DNA of 64,000 nucleotides from Yarrowia lipolytica (Eukaryota; Ascomycota; Dipodascomycetes; Dipodascales). The notes beneath the pieces were generated by a model that was given only the letters and a program-made list of their open reading frames with translations, was not told the DNA's origin and did no database searches. Of the stretch, positions 53,163-64,000 are shown piece by piece. Made by a program: the position numbers and the translations under genes. The DNA is taken from positions 744,001 to 808,000 of the forward strand of contig NC_090771.1 in NCBI RefSeq assembly GCF_001761485.1. Reading direction: 5' to 3'. The stretch's first letter is position 1. The number at the start of each line of letters is the position of its first letter.

Positions 53163-53550
53163 TCTAATATTATTGTATATATGTATATAGTGAACTGATC
53201 CCATCCACCTAGGCGCTGTGTTCGGAGAAATCGGAGTTAGGGGTACTACAAGCACGGAGTTACTGTAGAGGTTTAAGGGAGCAAGGTTTGTCTACTTGAA
53301 GAGTATACCAGTGATATTCATCGCTATTAAAGTCCATTGGAGTTCCTGGCGCCCCAAGATCTCCATTTCAGATACTGTACACATCTGATCATGCATGAAT
53401 ACGTCATACTTGTCACACCACGAATCCGAGAGAAGAAAAAAACGCCGCCTTGCATGATACATGCACGAGCGCAGAAAGCTGAACAGAACTAGTCGTAGTT
53501 GGAAAACAATATCAGGGCGTACATGTCATACTGGGCGTGGTCCACGGTGA

Positions 53551-53569
53551 CCCCCCCCCCCCCCCCCCC
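53551..53569. repeat. Poly(C) tract of 19 bases
   Basis: An uninterrupted run of C in intergenic DNA. Tracts like this are prone to length error in sequencing and can form i-motif/G-tract structures. Confidence 0.95.
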
Positions 53570-54336
53570 ATTAAGGCACTTGCAAACTACAGTATAATAA
53601 ACTGTAGGAGGGTTGGAACTCTATTTTACAAGTATCGGACAGTACTGCCAAACTTAATCATTATATGCGTGTCGGATATAACATGTTCAAGTGAATTGGT
53701 CAACAGTATAAGTGGTGTATTTTCTTAGATGGAGCATAAGCGAGGCGCGATCTAAGATTTGTCACGTTCAAAACACCCGAAGTCGCCGCCAGACACGTCC
53801 GAAATTCGCCACTTCATGTTGCTCTCAAAGATAATGGCCGTACCACCGACATATTACCTCAGATTAGTCAGCATGAACACGTAAGTTGATATATCACGTA
53901 CGAAGAAGCGGAAAAAAACCAGCGTGTAGAGGAGAGTCTCAGGAGCTGGTATGTACCACCACGATGCTATCAAACCGTGTATAACCGTCCTACCTGGTCG
54001 GCTCTCCCTGTACAGGTTGGGCTTCCCCCAGGTTAGGTTTTGGTAGTTTACCTTTCTGCCTGCCATAGTGTTAATATAGAGAACCCTCAACATTGTATAT
54101 TCAACTACAACAAGGCACTGTTATCAACCAGAGACAGACATCAAGTGAGTTAACACCGACGACACCCCGGCTGCTATTGCAAACTACACCACATAGACGG
54201 CCCACCGGTGATAACCCTACGACTTCTGATTGATATATTGTGTTCCATTACACGATTTACTGGTTAAAGTGAGTGGCGAAGAAGCAGGAGGTGACACAGA
54301 AGGCTCCAGACGAGCGCAGGGACTACAATGACTTTT

Positions 54337-54346
54337 ACTAACATCA
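54337..54346 (+). other. Probable splice acceptor of a 5'-leader intron of TOM1
   Basis: ACTAACATCAG has the CTAAC branch point and terminal AG in Yarrowia spacing, 9 bases before the preferred TOM1 ATG. Possible donors are the GTGAGT sites at 54145 and 54269. Confidence 0.5.
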
Positions 54347-54355
54347 GGTTAAATA

Positions 54356-57300
54356 ATGAGGACGCTTACGCCTACACAGGTGGCAAGGTTGGACGTGCAA
54401 ACAGTAAGTATGAGCGGCTGGATCTGGCGGCAAAATGGAGGTTACCATCCAAAGACATGGGACTAACACAGCAACCCGACCTTCGCCATTTTATCAATGA
54501 TGTCACCTCGGCGAACGAGAGTGACCTGCCCGAACTGCTCGACAGCTTCCGGCTCAAGGGATGGGAACGGCCCAAGGGCAACCTGTACCTGTGGTACCGA
54601 GTGTTGGAACGGTTCGAGAAGATCATGGAATCCATAGTTGGCGACAAGACCGATATCATCAATGTCGACGACGCCCAGGAACGGGTGTTGGTTTCCCTCT
54701 TGTCCTTCTCTGCATTTCTGCTCGAGCACTGCTCCAACAGATCACTATACTCGTCCACAAAGTACCTGTCCTCCCTGCTGTCATGTTCATCCCTGCCGGT
54801 TCTCAACGCGACACTGTCTGTGTGCATCCAGATATCGCAGCGATACAGCGACACCCGTGGTGGCCGCGCAGCCACCGCAGCTATCGATATCCACAAGATG
54901 CTTAAAATCGCTAGTCTCTTTGCTGCCAACATTGCTCCTCTGGCCAACTCGGACAAGATTTCTCTGGTCGACTTTGTCACCGACGACAAAAAGTGGCCCG
55001 ACCAGCTGCGAGCCGTGAGCATCGAGTACTTTGCATCCAAAGTCCGCGATCGAGAGGGCCAGACGGCACAGTCGACACCCACCAAGTTCAAGGGCGCTGC
55101 TTCATCGGCCCTCAGCACCACCAACACAAAGACAGGACTACAGACATTCACCATCAGCAGCAGCGAGATGAAGAAACTCAGCGTGATGGAGGCATATGAG
55201 CGAGCCACCACTGTTCTCCCCCAGGAGCTCCATCTCGACGCTCTTATGTACATTCGAGCTGCCAAGTCTTTCAGCACTGGTGCCTCTTCGCGGGTCCCTC
55301 TTGTAAGTGCCAAGTGCATGGCTATCACCTTTGCCGTATTTCTGCTGACTGAGAACGTCCTGGCAACCAAGTTTTATGCACCCTACCCCAACCTGGTGCA
55401 GCATCTGGTGGACCTGCTCAACCCAGACTACAAGGTGCCCAACGAGCTGCGAAGCAATGCTATCGAGGGCTTGTATGCCATGGCCCGCCAGCGCACCAAA
55501 CTGCATGAAATTCTCACCTGCCTGAGCGCCAACGTGTCCCATGGACTGCTGATGCACATTATCCGGACGCTCATTTCTGATCTCAAAGAGCGGCGTCTGG
55601 ACGAAAAGTACGCCAGCGACCTTTGCGGGCTGGTGGTAAACTTGTGTGTGTCTTCTTCGACGGGTCAGATGCTGGTTTCCGCTGGACTGGTGCCTGCCCT
55701 GCTGGAGCTCATCGACAACGACTCCGATTATCTGCATATGAAGAATGTGGCTCTGACTCTTCTCGGTCAACTGACTCTGTCTGCCCCCGCTGCCTTCACG
55801 GCTCTCATCAATGCCAACGGAGTCGACCTGATTGCTCGGCTTATCAAAAACGAGGTGGACTACGACCTCGACAACCATGGACCGGTTCCTACACACTGCA
55901 GAGTGGACTACCAGATCAGCTACTACCGAGCGGGCTGGCTCAAGACGATTCTCAAGTTTGTGTTGCAGGTCATGCCCACTGGCGGAAACGCTGAGCGCCT
56001 GAGAAACCTCATTGACTCATCTACTCTGCTGTCATCTCTGGGCGCCATTCTTCAGTCCCCTCAAGTGTTCGGATCCACCATTGTTTCAGTTTCACTCGGA
56101 CTCATCATCACAGTGCTCCACAATGAGCCCACCAGCTATAGCATCATTTCCGAGGCTGGCCTCATTGACATTTTTTTCGCCTGTGCTGAGGAGATTATGT
56201 CTCTGTCTTCCAACGACATTCTCATGGCCGGGCTCAATGCCATCGGTGCCATTTGTCTCAACCCTGATGGTCTGGAGCGAGCCTCTAGCGAGTTTGATTA
56301 CTCACTGATTTTCAAGGTGCTGGAAGACCCTACCCGATCCGAGGAGCTGACACGACACGATCTTGCCGCCGAGCTGGGAGCCATGGTGGACGAGCTGATT
56401 CGTCACAACCCCAAGCTGCTGCCATCTGTCATGGAAGCCGTGGATAAAACCGCTGCTTCGCTAGCTGCTGGGGTGTCGCATGAGAGCACAGACACCAAAA
56501 AGACAGACGCCGATGACTCTGAGCGTGCGTTTGTGATTGACAACTTTGGTCGCTTCTTTGACTGTTTGATTGCCAACGAGCGTGCCTGTGACTACTTTGT
56601 CAAGGACAATGGTTTCACCCACCTGTTGGACATTATCACCCTTGGAGACATGCCATACGACTATGGTACGTCTGAGGCTGTCAACTCCCTGAACGATGGT
56701 CTGAAGCATCTGTCTCAGCGGGACGAGGAAGGTCTTGTGGAGGTCTATGACCGCAAGTTTGGCGGTCTTTTGCACAACACCGACAGCGAGTTTTACAAGT
56801 TCTGGAAGAGCGAGCCTGGCTGGGATACGTCCAAGATCCCTACTTGTTCTCCTGAGCTGTTGAACCAACTCACGTCGGTGCATAGTCTGCTGAACTCATA
56901 CGAAATTGTGTTTGACTGGGCTGCCCAGCTCAAGTTTGTGGAGACCAAGAACCCCGTGGAGATCTTTGAGCTGATCGAGTCGCTGTACGCCAGAGCGTCG
57001 TGGGAGATTGTGCGAATCTCCAACTCAGTACCAGAGGACTGGAAGAAGGCTGCTCGTCTTCATTACTTTTCCATTGCCTTTGGACCGTCTCGAAAGCTGG
57101 AGGAGGACAAGAAGAAGCAGATTGCCGAGATTGAGGAGAAACTGCCGGCCGACTCCGAGTACTGGGATCTCAAGCAGTACTGGTTTGTGCTTAACGGTAT
57201 CACCATGGCCACTTTGCGATGCTTGTCCAATGTCGCTAAGTTGATTTCTGCCAAGCGGCTCGTTGATCACACTACCAACAAAAAACTGGCCCTTAATATC

Positions 57301-60300
57301 GCCGACTGGGTAGCCAAGGGGCTCATCAACAACTTCAACTATCTGGGCATCATTCTACATTCGGACCTGCCTCTCAAGGCTCGGTCTGGTTACTGCGTCT
57401 ATGTGATTGCTGCGTTGAGAGAGACCATGCTTTCCAGTCTTCGAGGCGGCGCTTCGACTCTGACGAATTCGGCGTCTCTTCGAACATCTGTCTTTGCGCC
57501 ATTTAGACAGGCTGGAGGTCTGGAGAAGCTGCTGGAGGTGTTGCATTACTTTTGGGGTCACATGGAGGACGGAGATACCCCGGAGGAGGCCGCCGAGGCA
57601 AAAAACCTGTCGCGGGACGAATTTGAGAGCCGGGAGTTCAAGAAACCCGCTACTCTGACTGTTAACCGTATCCTCGAGTTTCTACTGTCTCTTGTGACCA
57701 AGGAGTGCATTGTCGACTCGTCCTTTACACTGACTTTGAACACTGGTGAAGAGCGACCTTACTTTGACGGTGGCCAGTTTTTGGTGGAGAACAAGTTGGC
57801 TGTGCTCACTGGTATCAAACCTCTGCTGTTGGACAAGGAGACTCAACGTCGGGCTGGTGCGCGAGTGTTTGAGTGGCTGTTGCAGTTGGTGTCTCGATTG
57901 ACCATTCGTCTCGGGGAGCCAGCCTCGTCGGACTTGAATCTTGTCCCAACGGTTCTGTCGCCGCAGTTTTGCACGCCCTCAGACTACAAGGTGGATTTTT
58001 TGGTGGAGCAGTTGGAGTTCTCCATTGAGGATGCCAAGAAGAAGCTGATTGATGCGGGCGACAACCTCGGCAAGGTAGTCAAGACTGCTGGAAAGGCTGA
58101 TATTGCTCTTCCCGAGGTGCCCAAGATTGATGTGTGGGTGCCGCATGCTCCCGATGGCACGCCTCTATTGACTGTGGCTCAGCTCAACACTCTGCGGGCC
58201 AACCTCGGCAACTCGTTGCAGGAGCGGTCTCTGGAGTTTCTAGAGAAGCATGCCGACCATGCCAGCGCTGTACAGGAGTTGTTCAGCACCCCCTCGGACG
58301 ATCTGCTTGAGGTTCTGACTCAGGGTCTGGACAAGGGTATTCCTGGTCGGTACGAGCTTATCGCTCTGAGTATCCAGGACGACCGCAACCGCGAAAAGTT
58401 CCTCAAGCGCGGCATGTACACTCTGGAGTGGGCTCAGGCATATATGCAGGCCCACGACCCTGATTTCATGTCGCGGCCCGAGTTTGTGCACTTTTTGGCT
58501 GTTTACGAACGATGCTATTTCGTCGCGACCGAGTATCCTCTCGAGGAGGCCAAGCATTTGTATGCTGAGGTGAGCCACAAGTTCACCGATTACAGCGGCA
58601 TGGTTGTGTCGGAGGAGGCAATTGAGTACGTCTTTTCCAAACTGCTAGCAATTGAGAAGTTCAGCGAGTCCGATACTCTTCTCGCGGTATCCCGTGTCCT
58701 GGCTCTGTACACCACCAAGTTCCAGTACTCTGATCGTATCCGAGGCGCGCCTGTCTTGCAGGCGATGCTCAAGGGTATCAGAGAATTTCCGGATGCCGCT
58801 CACATGGACTCCATTCAGCAGACGGTCCTTGTTCTGTTGCGCCACTGTACTGAGACGCCCACTTCGATTCAGAACATCATCGCCCACAAGCTAGGCCAGA
58901 GCAGTCGTGCCCCCATTGCAAACCTCATGCAGCAGTACTCGTACCTGTATGCTCGAAGCCCTGAGTATTTCATTCTCACGGCCAAGAGAACACTGACTTG
59001 CGACGTCAAGCACTTCCCTGAGGTGAAGCCCAAGAAGGTGGAGCCCCTGACGGCCGAGGTGGAGCACTGTGGTATCATGGAGTTGCTGACTACCGAGATT
59101 ACGTCTCTGGGCAACTCATGGGTTCCTGAGCCATCTGACAATGTCGAGCATCCTGCCGAGCCAAAGGACTACCCTGAGCTTGCTTACCTGACATTCCTTC
59201 TCAACTGCATGACAGAGCTTTTGGGTGCTTATGCTGATTCCAAACTGGAGTTTGTGTCTCTTGGCCGAAAGAAGCACGGTCTGTTGTCATACTTCCTCAC
59301 AAAGCTGCTCTACTTTTCCACAGCTGCCAACGAGCCTGACAACACCATGACCCGAGCCCGCATGTCTGTCTCAGCCTCTGCGACTTCGTGTCTACATGCC
59401 CTTGTTTCGTCAACACAAGAGCGCGACTTTGATGCGGACTCCACTGAGAAACGAGACCTGGTGATGGTTCGAAAAGCTCTGTTGGACACAGTCATGCGAC
59501 TTCTTCGAGAGGCCACTCACCTGGATACTCTGGACAAGCGGTATACTCGATACGCCGTGCTGCTTGACCTGTGTCACAAGCTGTTGAGTGCAAAGACTTT
59601 GTCTACTGCCACCAACAGTGCAGCTATCGCGTCTGAGCATGCACAGCAGGACTCGGCAGAGTTCGCATTGGTCATGTACGACAAGCACTTTGCCAAGTCT
59701 GTGACAGCCCTGATTGCTGACCTGGATCTCAACTTCCCAGGTGCCAAAAAGGTGGCCAAGACTCTTCTTCGGCCCATCCATCGGCTGTCTCACTTGACTA
59801 TGGAGAACCCCGATGCTCTTGATCGTGGCGAAGATGACGACGACTCCGAGTCTGAGGATGACGAGTCAGAGGACGACGATTCCGACGACGACACTCCCCC
59901 TCAGAACATTTTCCAGAACTCGACGCTGGGCATGTTTGAGGCCGAAGCCAACTCTGGCGACGAGGAGATGGACGAGATTGGCTCTGACCATAGCGAGCTC
60001 GATGATGATGACATGGAGGAGCTGGAGGAGCCACTATACCTGGATCAGGAGGAGGACGATTCGGATTTGGACCTGGACGACATGTCTGATGATGATCATG
60101 TCTCCGATCACGTTGCCGAAAGTGATATTGACGAGGTTATCGCCATGGAGGAGGGCGAAGACGAGTGGGAGAGTTACAGTGAGGAGGAGCTTGGAGAGGA
60201 GGAGCTTGAGGATGAACTGGACTTCTCGGAGGCTGAGCCTGCCGGGGAGCAGGAGGAGGGAGACGCTATTGGCGGTGTTCGGGATCTGATTGCTGCTCTC

Positions 60301-63300
60301 GGCAATCCCAGTACCCCCCCTCCTCCTCCAGACTACGCCATTGATCTGGATTCCACTGACGAGGAGGAGCTGCAGGAGGCCAACAGTTTGTTTGTGCCTC
60401 CTCCTGGTCACTCTGGAGCTGTTGGAGGACACCCTCTACTGGCTGGCCGAGGCGGCAATGGACGAAGTCTGTCCATGTCTTACACTCGGAATGCCATGAA
60501 TTTGAGTGCCATCAACAACCCCATGGACAATCTGCTAGAGCGGATGGTATCTCGGGCTGTGACTGGTCCCGACGGAGGTTCTTTCACCATTGGTATTGGC
60601 AGTTCCAACGGTGTTCAGATTCAGCGCAACGTGGAGGCTCTGCTGACTTCCGTGGGTGGTTACCGACGTCCTCGAAAGGCTGGTTGGGATGCCAAGCTGC
60701 TTCGTTTCGAGGCCAGCTCAACTGTCATTCGATGGACCGCCTTTGCTCGGATGTTTGACATTGTCAAGCAGCGAGGCGTGTGCTGGAGAGCCGTGGCACC
60801 CATAATGAACGCCATTGGTCCTCCTGTCGAAGCTGAGATTGAGGCTCGAGAGCAAGCTCAACGCGAGGCTATGCAAGGACGACTGGCACAGGAGGCCGTC
60901 ATTGTAGAGTCTTCAGAAGACGAGGATATGGTCTCTGCTGCTTCCACTGACGACCTCATGGGTGGCCAGGAGGATGTGGAAGAGGATGAGGAGGAGGAGA
61001 GAGACGAAGCACTGGACCTGGCGGAGGCGATAATGGGCCATGCTGAGGAGGTGGATGACGAGGACGATGATGTTTCCGTCGGCACCGAGGCTGACCAACT
61101 ACCCGAGTCCAGTGGTCCCGCTCGAGACCCCGTCTATGTCACAATTTCAGGCCGGCAGGTTGACATTTCCGGTCTAGATATCGACCCCACGTTCCTCGAG
61201 GCACTTCCTGAGGACATGCGGGAGGAGGTTGTGTTGCAGCACATCCGGGAGAGCGAGTTGGACGACTCTGTCATCTCTACTCTGCCAGACAACATGCGAG
61301 CGGAGCTGCGTCCTGTCACTCTTGGACAGGCCGATTCTCAAGACTTTGCCACGTTCCTGGGAACGCTAGACTCCAACCTTCGTCATACAATTCTCATGGA
61401 GCAGGATGAGGCGACCCTCAATGCTCTTCCTGATGAGCTTGTTGCTGAGGCTCGTCGTTTGCGAGTTCGACAGGCTCCTCTTGTCATGGACCAGGCTGAT
61501 GATGAGGATGATGATGATCCTGGCACTGAGGATGACACAGCCATGATTGACGACGCTGTCACTTCTACGCTCGGTGTAGCTACCACTGCCACCACACCTC
61601 ATCAACGTCGACACACCAAAAAAGTGGATGTGTTTGCTGCCCGAAACTTTGTGGACAAGAGTGGCATCACTGCTCTGATTCGGCTGCTCTACCTTCCTCA
61701 GGGGAGTGCTTCTCGTGATTTCCTTCATGAGCTGCTGCTCAATGTGGTTCGAAACCGGCAAGCTCGTGCCGACGTCATTTCCATCCTTCTGTCTATTCTG
61801 CAGGACGGATGTCGAGACCGAGCGTCGCTCGAGCGGTCCTTTGCCAACCTCACTACCACGTCCAACGTGCAGGGCACACCCAAGTCGCCCATCAAGGCCG
61901 GCCTCGGTAGTGCTTCCAGCGAGCTCAGTACGGACGTCACGCCAATGACGGTCACTCTGCAAGTGTTGGATGCTCTGTCCTACTTGATCAGAAACAATGC
62001 CCACATCCGGCACTACTTCCTGACTGAGCACGAGGTGCCTGTTGGCCACACGCGGGTCAAACGTAAGAAGGCGCTCAAGAGCATGAAGTACCCCGTCAAC
62101 ATTTTGTTTGGTCTTCTCAAGAACCCTGTGGTAACCGAGCGAAGCCATGCCATGGAGGTGCTGTCAATCATGCTACAGGAGGCCACGCGACCTCTGCAGG
62201 CCAAGCGACGAGCTAGCATGAACGTTGCAGCAGAGGCAGCTGCCCTTGCCCGTGAAGAGACCCGTGCTGAGGCTGCTTCTTCCTCAGGAGCTGTCTCTGA
62301 CACTGCCATGGTGATCGATGAGCCTGAGACGGAGGGTGTTACCACGACTGTGCAGGCCAAGAAGTCGCTCAAGGACCTGTCGCCGTACATTCCATCCGGA
62401 AACTTGTCTCTTGTGACTCAGATTTTGACTGCCAACGAGTGCTCCTCTTTGACATTTCAGCAGACTCTTTCTTGCATGCAGAACTTGCTGCACATTGATA
62501 ATGCTGTCAAGGTGTTTTCCAGCCAGCTGTCGTCCCAGGCCATTCGTCTCGGCAAGACTCTGATCACGGATTTGGTGAATCTCAACTCTCTGATTCACAC
62601 ACCCGGCAATACTATCCAGGGTTCTGCTCTGAGCAAGTTCTCGCTGGCGTCTTCTGACCAGGCCAAGCTCCTGAGAGTGCTCACTGCCATTGACATTTTA
62701 TTTGACAAGCGCGGTGAGACCAAGGTGAACATTTACAACAGTCTCACCTTTGGCCCACTTTGGGGCGCTCTCTCAGACGTGCTGGGCTACGTGGCTGAGC
62801 ATCCTGACTTGATCCATGTCGCCACTGCTCTTTTGCCGCTCATGGAGGCTCTCATGGTTGTTTGTAAGCACTCGCGAGTGACTGAGCGCTCTGCAGGTGG
62901 AGCTGGTGGCAACCACCCTGGCAACTCGCCCACAGATCACAGCACCCACAAGTACTCTGCTCGAAGCTACGACTTCGCGAACGAGCCCATTGAGAACCTC
63001 TTCTTCTCTTTCACGGATGAGCACCGCAAGATTCTCAACCTCATGGTCCGAAACAACCCCAAGCTCATGTCTGGTTCGTTTTCCATTCTGGTTAAGAACC
63101 CCAAGGTGCTGGAGTTTGACAACAAGCGCAACTACTTCAACCGAAAAATCCACTCGAGCAACCAGAGCGACGGCGCTACGATCAACCTCAATGTGCGAAG
63201 AGACCAGGTCTTTTTGGACTCGTACAAGAGCATGTACTTCAAGTCTGCTGCTGAGATTCGGTCTGGCAAGCTCAACATTCACTTCTCCGGAGAAGAAGGT

Positions 63301-64000
63301 GTTGATGCTGGTGGAGTGACTCGAGAGTGGTACCAGGTGTTGGCCCGGCAAATGTTCAACCCTGACTATGCTCTGTTCACCCCCGTGGCTTCGGATACCA
63401 CGACTTTCCACCCCAACCGAACGTCGTGGGTCAACCCCGAGCATTTGTCTTTCTTCAAGTTTATTGGTCGAATCATTGGCAAGGCCATCTTCGACCAGAG
63501 ACTGCTTGACTGCCATTTCTCTCGAGCCGTGTACAAGAAGATTCTCGGCCGAGGCGTGTCTCTCAAGGACATGGAGACACTCGACATTGAGTACCACAAG
63601 TCGCTGGTGTGGATGCTGGAGAACGACATCACCGACATCATCACCGAGACCATGTCTATCGAGACAGAGGACTATGGTGAGAAGAAGACCATTGATTTGA
63701 TGCCCGATGGTCGAAACATTGCCGTGGACGAGTCTAACAAGGCTGAGTTTGTTCAGCGGGTGGTTGAGTACAGACTCATCACCTCAGTGGAGGAGCAGCT
63801 GGAGCACTTCCTACAGGGATTCCACGACATTATTCCAAAGGAACTGGTTTCGATTTTCAACGAGCAGGAGCTGGAGTTGTTGATTTGTGGTCTGCCCGAG
63901 ATTGATGTCGACGACTGGCGAAACAACACCGTGTACACTAACTATTCGGCGTCGTCGCCTCAGATCCAGTGGTTCTGGCGATCCATTCGATCGTTTGACG
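54356..64000 (+). CDS. TOM1: HECT-type E3 ubiquitin ligase Tom1/HUWE1 (cut by right edge), two exons in window
   Basis: Exon 1 (54356-54403, MRTLTPTQVARLDVQT) is joined to exon 2 (54472 onward) by a 68-nt intron with GTAAGT and CTAACACAG. About 3192 residues lie in the window. The N-terminal half is armadillo-like helical repeat (DUF908/DUF913 region, e.g. RSNAIEGLYAMARQRTKLHE). A very acidic region follows at about 1798-1946, then DPTFLEALPEDMREEV (about 2253), the ubiquitin-binding motif of this family, and the HECT domain from about 2923 (DSYKSMYFKSAAEIRSG, GVTREWYQVL). The window ends at QIQWFWRSIRSFD, before the active-site cysteine. Tom1 ubiquitinates excess ribosomal proteins, histones and other nuclear targets. 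An alternative unspliced start at 54328 is also open; I prefer the spliced form for its consensus signals. Confidence 0.93.

Larger units (their letters stand above)
53163..54355. other. Intergenic region upstream of TOM1
   Basis: Holds a 19-base C homopolymer (53551-53569). Near the right end, CTAACATCAG (54337-54346) looks like a splice acceptor in the TOM1 leader, with GTGAGT donors available at 54145 and 54269. No separate gene seen. Confidence 0.55.

Noticed and set aside
54372-55370. 332-codon minus-strand frame opposite the TOM1 start
   Set aside because: Antisense of conserved TOM1 coding sequence. Similar long frames opposite TOM1 at 61366-62148 and 62773-63597 were rejected for the same reason.
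1-64000. 5S rRNA or tRNA-5S fusion genes, which are dispersed in Yarrowia
   Set aside because: I looked for the conserved internal 5S sequence on both strands and did not see it.

Overview
The window looks like nuclear DNA of the oleaginous yeast Yarrowia lipolytica. The clues are dense intron-poor genes with strong CGA use for arginine, introns of the Yarrowia type (GTGAGT or GTAAGT donors, branch point CTAAC placed only a few bases before the terminal AG), and a 397-residue secreted aspartic protease that matches what I remember of AXP1, which I recall as a chromosome B gene. Species and chromosome are inferences from memory, not from a search.

Layout. 1-473: start of a mitochondrial-type protein running off the left edge. 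0.5-9.6 kb: gene-poor, with one STP3/STP4-like zinc-finger gene (5.0-6.1 kb). 9.6-13.8 kb: a three-exon DPM2 gene whose first exon is only the ATG, an APE4-type aspartyl aminopeptidase, and a disordered serine-rich protein. 15.8-23.5 kb: a very large PDK1/Pkh-type kinase, HSP10 and PRP3. 25.7-34.6 kb: AXP1-like protease, a 75-residue coiled-coil protein, an AHC1-like ADA subunit, a Pop6-like Alba protein, an unknown basic protein, TRS31 and ARD1/NAA10. 35.8-43.9 kb: a TDA3-like oxidoreductase, TLG1, a YBR137W-like protein, SDC1 and UGO1. 44-48 kb: a 1196-residue protein with over thirty 11-residue repeats carrying a regularly placed histidine; it needs a small upstream exon. 49.7-53.2 kb: RPL27 and the mitochondrial seryl-tRNA synthetase DIA4. 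54.4-64 kb: most of the giant HECT ubiquitin ligase TOM1/HUWE1, cut by the right edge before its catalytic cysteine.

There are no operons. Most genes are housekeeping genes without a shared pathway. Several neighbours are convergent, one pair with stop codons 2 bp apart. Reconstructing splicing changes the picture in several places: DPM2 (ATG-only exon), the hendecad protein (missing 24-residue N-terminus), TOM1 (68-nt intron after 16 codons), PKH, HSP10 and RPL27. I found no convincing tRNA, 5S rRNA, CRISPR array, LTR element or transposon.

The most interesting non-gene signals are a dispersed CTAC-NN-GTAG palindrome found far more often than chance, a 20-base exact match to an Illumina adapter at 27257-27276, a 23-bp inverted repeat at 48670-48789, and several minisatellites. 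The most interesting protein is the histidine-laddered hendecad coiled coil.
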